Below the pieces are notes generated by a model. The model had not been told where the DNA came from. It did not search any database and was given only the letters and a program-made list of their open reading frames with translations. A DNA stretch of 10,297 bases from UBA9732 sp031935845 (GTDB lineage: Bacteria; Spirochaetota; Spirochaetia; Sphaerochaetales; Sphaerochaetaceae). This document shows positions 5,694 through 10,297 of this stretch, piece after piece. The stretch spans positions 1 to 10,297 of the forward strand of contig JAJBWA010000146.1 in NCBI GenBank assembly GCA_031935845.1. The letters run 5' to 3'. Numbering within the stretch: position 1 is the first letter of the stretch; each line of letters begins with the position of its first letter. The translations under genes and the position numbers were made by a program.

Positions 5694-8600
5694 ATGAAAA
5701 AGAAGCTTTTTGCCGTTCTCCTGGCAGTACTGCTGGTGAGTACTTGTCTTTTCGCGCAGTCTGTATATGAAGTAAAGCATGAAGAGCCTTCCGCTCTTCC
5801 GGAAGCCGGAGCCGTAGTCAACGGTTTCAAGGTTGTGGAAGTCAGGGACTTCGACATGCTGGGTGCAAAGATCTATCAGTTCGAGCACATCAAGACAAAA
5901 GCCACAGTGCTCTATATCGCCAATGAAGACACGAACAGATTCTTCGACATCGCCTTCAGGACACCTGCCGAGGAGGACACGGGAGTGCCGCATGTGTTCG
6001 AGCATTCCACGCTGAGCGGATCGGAGAAGTACCCGTCGAAGGAACTGAGCTTCAACCTCCGGTATCAGACGTACAACACCTACATGAACGCTACCACGTA
6101 TCCCACATTCACCATCTATCCGGTGGGCTCGCTTTCGGAGGACCAGCTGCTTGCACTTGCCGACTTCTATACCGATTCCGTCCTTCACCCCATGGTGCTC
6201 GAGGACAAGTCGATCTTCGATACTGAAGCCTGGCGCTATGTACTCAAGAATCCGGATGACGACCTGACCATAGCAGGAACCGTATACAGTGAGATGCGCG
6301 GTGCATACAACAGGAAAATCAAGGCGGAAAGGAACTTCCTCGGCGTACTGTTCCTCGGCAGCCGTGCCGGCAACGAATACGGCGGAAATCCGGACAGGAT
6401 TCCCGACCTCCAGTGGGACGACCTCAAGGTCTACCACGCCAAGTATTATCATCCGTCCAACACACTCTCCATAATCTATGGAAAGCTGGAAAGGTGGAGC
6501 GAATTCCTTGGGCTTCTGGATTCCTATTTCTCCGCCTATGACTACATGGAAATGGACCTCAGGGATTACGGCTACCTGCCCAGAAACGGTTCGGTTACGT
6601 CAGAATTCGATTACCCTGCAGAAGCAGGAAGCGACACCACTTATGCCGCCACGGTGAAGTACGGATTCATCTGCGGTGATGCCGACATCGAAACAATGAA
6701 CGTTGTCAGCGCCATCTGCGACCTTGCACAGGACGGAAGCTCGGTCCTTATGGAGAACCTGTATGATGCCATGCCCTACGGAAACTTCACCTGCAGCAAG
6801 GACTTCTCCGGACCGGAACTCGTCATCGAGTTCACGGCCGACAACGTAAGGCCGGAGGATGACGCACTGTTCAGGTCCATAGTTGATTCTTCCATGGCAC
6901 AGATTGCCGCCGAAGGATTCGATCCGGAAGCCGTAGACACATTTGCCGCATCGGAGATGATCGACGCCCTGCTCATCGGGGACCGGACGGACAAAGGCGT
7001 GTCGGTCATGAGCAACATCACCAATTACTGGGCCGGAACCGGAGAGCTCTATGGTTTTCTGGATTACCTTGACTCAAGCAGCAGCTACAGATCTTGGAAC
7101 GAAGACGGCACATTCAAGGACGTGATCACGCGTTATGTGGTCTACAATCCCTGCTGGGCTCTGGTCACCACAAAGTCCGTTGCAGGCCTTCAGGAAGAGA
7201 AGGACGCTGCCCTGGCATCCCGCCTGGCGGAAATAAAGGCATCGATGTCATCTGAAGAGATTGAAGCCATCGTGGCTGCCACGAACAATCCTCTGGAGCC
7301 GAATCCCGATACAGCCGCAATGGTGAGGAAGCTTCAGGTCGTAGGCGTCGAAAGCCTCCCGGAGGAGTACCGCACCTATGATATAGAGGACACCACCGGA
7401 GCCGACGGAATCCGCCGCCTCTGGGCAAAGACGGATGTCACGGATGTCGGCTATGCCGGAATAATGCTTGATGCAAGCGGCCTCAGGCAGGATCAGATCC
7501 ACTACTTCAAGCTGTGGACTTCACTGATCGGCGAACTCGATACCACAAGCCATACACGGGCGGAGCTTTCCAACCTGAGAAGCAGATACCATTACGACGG
7601 CGCCGTGAAGATTTCCGTCCTGGAAGACAAGGTCTCAGGTGAGATGACTCCCAGGCTGAGATTCAGCTTCACCGCCTTGGACGAGGACATGTCACGTGCA
7701 TTCGACCTCATGCACGAACTGCTGTTCGACAACATCTATGATGCGGACAGAATCCGGGACAAGGTCTCGAACATCAGGATAGCGCTCAGGCAGTCCCTCA
7801 GCAGGGCAGACCAGATCCTTCCGCTTTACCGTGCGTTTTCCACAGCGGAGGAATCCAACGCATATTGGAACTATGCCAGCTACATCGACTACTATTACTT
7901 CATCGAATCGATTTCTGAACTTCTTGAGACGGAGCCTGAGACCGTCGTGTCCGCACTGAAGGAGATTGCCGACTACTTCAACAACTCGACCAACGGGATC
8001 ATACTGTTTGCCGGAAACAGGGAAAGCCGTGACAACTTCATGAAGATTGCCGATGCATTCATGGCTTCGCTGGAAAACAGACCCATCGTCAGGCAGGAAT
8101 ATGACCTCAATGTCGCCGACAGCAGCGAGGCGATCATCCTGGAGAACAACATAAACTACAACGTGATATTTGCTCCGAGCAGTGTCCTCGGCTATGAAAG
8201 GGCCTCCGGTGACATGACGGCTCTCTCCGCAATTGTCCAGGACATGTACCTGATGCCTGAACTGCGCGACAGGCGTGGCGCCTACGGGGCTTACATCTAT
8301 GTGGAGGATGAAGGAATCTACTCATACACCTACAGGGATCCCAACATAGCCGACTCATATGCGGTATATGACGGACTTGCCGATTTCATGGAGAACATAC
8401 GGATCGACCAGGAAACCCTGAACGGATACATCCTTGCAACCTATTCAAGGCTTGCAATCGGTTCCGGCGAGCTTTCCGGCGCCTCGGACGCCCTGGCAAA
8501 CGCCGTCCGCCATGAAGACCAGACTGTGGTGCTGGACAAGATGAGGAGCCTGAAGACCATGAAGGCCGAATCCTTTGCACAGACGTACGGCCCGCTTTTC

Positions 8601-8708
8601 AGGAAACTTGTCGACAACTACCGTTACTACACCACCGGCAATGCTTCAGCCATCAGCAAGGTTGCAGACTCCTTCAGCACCGTGCTAGATCCGTTCGGCG
8701 GGCGATAG
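5694..8708 (+). CDS. Exported M16C-family zinc metallopeptidase (presequence protease/PreP-like)
   Basis: The protein has 1004 residues, the usual size for single-chain PreP/Cym1-type enzymes. Residues 1-21 (MKKKLFAVLLAVLLVSTCLFA) form a signal peptide, so it acts in the periplasm or envelope; cleavage after A21 is likely, while C18 makes a poor lipobox. The inverted zinc motif is H100-VF-E103-H104 in PHVFEHSTLSGSEKYP, and the third ligand is E200 in VYSEMRGAYN, 96 residues on, the spacing expected for PreP. Residues around 490-560 match the M16C-associated domain. In the second half, LRDRRGAYG supplies the Arg/Tyr pair (R858, Y864) that contacts the peptide substrate. All key residues are intact, so an active enzyme degrading short unfolded peptides is predicted. 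It is monocistronic: own promoter, strong SD, and a terminator 17 nt after the stop. Confidence 0.95.
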   Translation: MKKKLFAVLLAVLLVSTCLFAQSVYEVKHEEPSALPEAGAVVNGFKVVEVRDFDMLGAKIYQFEHIKTKATVLYIANEDTNRFFDIAFRTPAEEDTGVPHVFEHSTLSGSEKYPSKELSFNLRYQTYNTYMNATTYPTFTIYPVGSLSEDQLLALADFYTDSVLHPMVLEDKSIFDTEAWRYVLKNPDDDLTIAGTVYSEMRGAYNRKIKAERNFLGVLFLGSRAGNEYGGNPDRIPDLQWDDLKVYHAKYYHPSNTLSIIYGKLERWSEFLGLLDSYFSAYDYMEMDLRDYGYLPRNGSVTSEFDYPAEAGSDTTYAATVKYGFICGDADIETMNVVSAICDLAQDGSSVLMENLYDAMPYGNFTCSKDFSGPELVIEFTADNVRPEDDALFRSIVDSSMAQIAAEGFDPEAVDTFAASEMIDALLIGDRTDKGVSVMSNITNYWAGTGELYGFLDYLDSSSSYRSWNEDGTFKDVITRYVVYNPCWALVTTKSVAGLQEEKDAALASRLAEIKASMSSEEIEAIVAATNNPLEPNPDTAAMVRKLQVVGVESLPEEYRTYDIEDTTGADGIRRLWAKTDVTDVGYAGIMLDASGLRQDQIHYFKLWTSLIGELDTTSHTRAELSNLRSRYHYDGAVKISVLEDKVSGEMTPRLRFSFTALDEDMSRAFDLMHELLFDNIYDADRIRDKVSNIRIALRQSLSRADQILPLYRAFSTAEESNAYWNYASYIDYYYFIESISELLETEPETVVSALKEIADYFNNSTNGIILFAGNRESRDNFMKIADAFMASLENRPIVRQEYDLNVADSSEAIILENNINYNVIFAPSSVLGYERASGDMTALSAIVQDMYLMPELRDRRGAYGAYIYVEDEGIYSYTYRDPNIADSYAVYDGLADFMENIRIDQETLNGYILATYSRLAIGSGELSGASDALANAVRHEDQTVVLDKMRSLKTMKAESFAQTYGPLFRKLVDNYRYYTTGNASAISKVADSFSTVLDPFGGR

Positions 8709-8725
8709 AAGTGCGCTTTGATGAT

Positions 8726-8756
8726 GAAGGCTGCCCGCGGGCAGCCTTCTGTTTTC
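8726..8756 (+). terminator. Intrinsic terminator after the M16 peptidase gene
   Basis: A perfect 10-bp G+C-rich stem (arms 8726-8735 and 8740-8749) with a CGCG loop is followed by TGTTTTC. It lies 17 nt past the peptidase stop. On the minus strand the stem is followed by ATCATC rather than a T-run, so termination of the convergent lipoprotein gene here would be weaker. Confidence 0.85.
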
Positions 8757-8778
8757 AAATATCTTTTTCAATCAACGC

Positions 8779-10143
8779 TCAGTTGCTTCCGTAGTTCTGC
8801 AGAAGCACATACACCACTTCCGGATAATGGCATAGAGCAAGGTACTTGAGGTTTTCCATTGCCGATGCAACAAGCGTAACCAGTGGTGCGGAGATATTGT
8901 AGTTCGAATAGAGGGCGCAGGTAAGCGTGCAGGCATTCTCAAGTTTATCCGGATCGAAATCGATCTTGTTGTCCGTGAGGATCTTCGATACGAACGGATA
9001 GAATTCGCCTTCCGTCGAGATCAGTGAGATTATTTCCAGGACGCTCTTCTCCTTCAGCTGATCCACCACAAGCCACAATCCCTGCTTGCTGTTCTTCATG
9101 AGGATTTCAAGAAGATAGGTCAGACGCTCCTGAACGGTATCATAGAATGCCTGCCGGCTTCTGAAACTTGCCGCATCCTTGAGAGGAGTCTTTCCATTCT
9201 CCAGCAGGATGTCCATCAGATATTCAATGAACTTTTCGGGTGTCGGGTACTTGTCTGCATCCGGACTGAACGGCATGCTCTGTTCATCCCCGGTGATGGG
9301 CTTGAGATACTCATTCATCCTTGCAGGAATCGTACTTACCACCACGGATGTTCCCGGTCGTGCAAGACCCCAGGCGTCTGATGAGGAAGGCAATGCAGCA
9401 AACAGATCGGAATCGACTACGAAGTTGTGTAGGCACTTGTACTCCTGTACATATTCCTTATCAATCGACATGGATGCCTCGATGGCATATGCATAAAGGT
9501 CTTTCTGATCGACTTTGATTTCCTTCTTCTCGATTATCTTGCATGTCAGGCAGTCGGCCAGGCCTCCGCCTCTGGAATATCCGCCGATCCAGATCTTGAG
9601 CTGTTTGCCGGCATAGTTCTTGTCGATGTATTCCTTGAGTTTCCCGTACAGCCATTCCGAAGTTTCGTCAAATCCCTCGTGGTCGCAGCGTTTGCCTTCT
9701 TCTTTTTCTCCGATGGTGAAATTGCTCGCCCACTCCATGCCGTATCCGCACCAGGTGATGATGACGGCCACTAGATCAGTGCCGTCTATGGTCCTGTGTG
9801 CGAAGAAATAGGAACACCTGTTGATTCCGTCGTCTTCCTTGTTTTCATGTATCTCCGGGGTGTCGAATCCCATTGTACTGAAGGCATCGCCGATTGTGCT
9901 GCACCTGCACATCGACAGGGAAAGAAGCGCCAGATCCTTGTTGAATGCGGAAGAGTCTTCGCGGAAGTAATCCGACTTGTAGGTATTGTGTGCGGTGAAA
10001 GTCGTACCTTTCATCTCCACCGGATACTCGGTATCGAAGTTGATCACATCCGCCGCCGGTTTCGGATCCTGCCTGCATGCACAAAGAAGCATGGTGCAGG
10101 CAAGGATTATGAGGAGTGCTTTGGTAAAGAATGTTTTTTTCAT
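8779..10143 (-). CDS. Lipase-3-like alpha/beta hydrolase lipoprotein, cysteine-rich
   Basis: The protein has 454 residues. MKKTFFTKALLIILACTMLLCAC is a type II signal peptide with C23 as the likely lipidated cysteine, so the protein is membrane-anchored outside the cytosol. GGYSRGGG carries the nucleophile S190 of a GxSxGG elbow; NFVVDSDLFAALP (D244 or D246) looks like the acid loop, and H439 in CHYPEVVY near the C-terminus is a candidate base. The preceding VAVIITWCGYG segment fits the beta-strand before the oxyanion hole. The substrate is unknown; lipid or ester hydrolysis is inferred from the fold. The mature part holds 11 further cysteines (C79, C81, C110, C132, C153, C198, C201, C237, C405, C409, C438), unusual for an exported protein. 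I start at the second ATG (10143), 6 nt after AAAGGGAG; the first ATG at 10149 touches that site. No convincing promoter is visible upstream. Confidence 0.85.
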   Translation of the reverse strand: MKKTFFTKALLIILACTMLLCACRQDPKPAADVINFDTEYPVEMKGTTFTAHNTYKSDYFREDSSAFNKDLALLSLSMCRCSTIGDAFSTMGFDTPEIHENKEDDGINRCSYFFAHRTIDGTDLVAVIITWCGYGMEWASNFTIGEKEEGKRCDHEGFDETSEWLYGKLKEYIDKNYAGKQLKIWIGGYSRGGGLADCLTCKIIEKKEIKVDQKDLYAYAIEASMSIDKEYVQEYKCLHNFVVDSDLFAALPSSSDAWGLARPGTSVVVSTIPARMNEYLKPITGDEQSMPFSPDADKYPTPEKFIEYLMDILLENGKTPLKDAASFRSRQAFYDTVQERLTYLLEILMKNSKQGLWLVVDQLKEKSVLEIISLISTEGEFYPFVSKILTDNKIDFDPDKLENACTLTCALYSNYNISAPLVTLVASAMENLKYLALCHYPEVVYVLLQNYGSN

Positions 10144-10208
10144 TTTCATCTCCCTTTGCGTTACGTAGAAGGATAACAGAGATTTGAGTGGAGCGAAACT
10201 TTTTATTG

Positions 10209-10291
10209 CTACTGGGGGCTACCGGAACTACGTGGGCTACTTCAGCTACGGGGGCTACTTCAGTCAACTTCAGCTAGCGGCGGCTATCGGA
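10209..10291. repeat. Degenerate 9-nt tandem repeat (CTAC plus five bases)
   Basis: CTAC begins at 10209, 10219, 10228, 10237, 10246 and 10255, then degenerate copies occur at 10264 (TCAA), 10274 (CTAG) and 10284 (CTAT): spacing 9-10 nt throughout. A higher-order 18-nt period is also exact, with GGGCTAC at 10216, 10234 and 10252. The tract starts 65 nt upstream of the lipoprotein ATG and may extend past the window. Translated on + (frame ending in TGA 10295-10297) it gives Y-x-x tripeptides (YRN YVG YFS YGG YFS). On the minus strand it gives V-A-x tripeptides. I find no credible gene for either reading: the + frame is open only from 10169 and has just TTG starts. It may be a promoter-proximal minisatellite or the edge of a repeat-containing gene or pseudogene. 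Confidence 0.65.
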
Positions 10292-10297
10292 GGTTGA

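Noticed and set aside
5625..6452. 275-codon open frame on the minus strand
   Set aside because: Lies antisense inside the well-supported M16 gene, crosses the divergent promoter region, and shows no recognisable domain; a shadow of codon bias.
8726..8749. Hairpin as terminator of the minus-strand lipoprotein gene
   Set aside because: Read on the minus strand, the stem is not followed by a T-run; it might act weakly, but only the plus-strand role is well supported.
9845..10267. 140-codon minus-strand frame covering the repeat tract and lipoprotein start
   Set aside because: Begins at TTG without SD, has a stop just upstream, and runs out of frame through the lipoprotein signal peptide; its V-A-x repeats only mirror the 9-nt DNA repeat.
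10209..10291. CRISPR array
   Set aside because: Units are 9 nt without spacers of CRISPR length; this is a simple tandem repeat.

Overview
The window looks like chromosomal DNA of moderate G+C content from a diderm bacterium, plausibly a gut or host-associated spirochaete (Sphaerochaeta/Treponema-like). That placement is inference. It rests on spirochaete-like signal peptides (a short basic start, a Leu/Val core and an ending such as LFAQ), a lipoprotein signal with a loose lipobox, and the mix of c-di-GMP enzymes with an exported PreP-like M16 peptidase. I see no rRNA, tRNA, CRISPR array, transposase or phage gene.

Left part (1-5529): the 3' end of a GGDEF diguanylate cyclase gene (+ strand) runs tail-to-tail into a four-gene minus-strand block, overlapping its last gene by 16 nt. 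Read in transcription order, the block is: a DUF2974/Mbeg1-type serine hydrolase (5529-4423), a NYN-LOTUS putative RNase (4405-3623), a three-part membrane protein with a VTT/DedA-like domain, a PlsC-type acyltransferase and a zinc ribbon (3601-1679), and a membrane HD-GYP phosphodiesterase (1628-384). Gaps of 17, 21 and 50 nt suggest co-transcription, but the sequence also shows promoter-like elements before the hydrolase, the NYN gene and the HD-GYP gene. The first two end exactly 6 nt before an ATG that has no Shine-Dalgarno, a leaderless-type layout.

Middle (5530-8756): a 164-bp divergent intergenic region holds promoter-like elements for both directions. It is followed by a large exported M16C (presequence-protease-like) zinc metallopeptidase with its catalytic residues intact, closed by a strong intrinsic terminator.

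Right part (8779-10297): a cysteine-rich lipoprotein of the lipase-3-like alpha/beta hydrolase type reads toward the terminator. Upstream of it lies a degenerate 9-nt-period tandem repeat (CTAC plus five bases) that reaches the window edge region.

Taken together the genes point to envelope and lipid processing (two serine hydrolases, one acyltransferase, one exported peptidase) next to c-di-GMP turnover (one cyclase and one phosphodiesterase gene, convergent). A functional link between these is inferred from position only.
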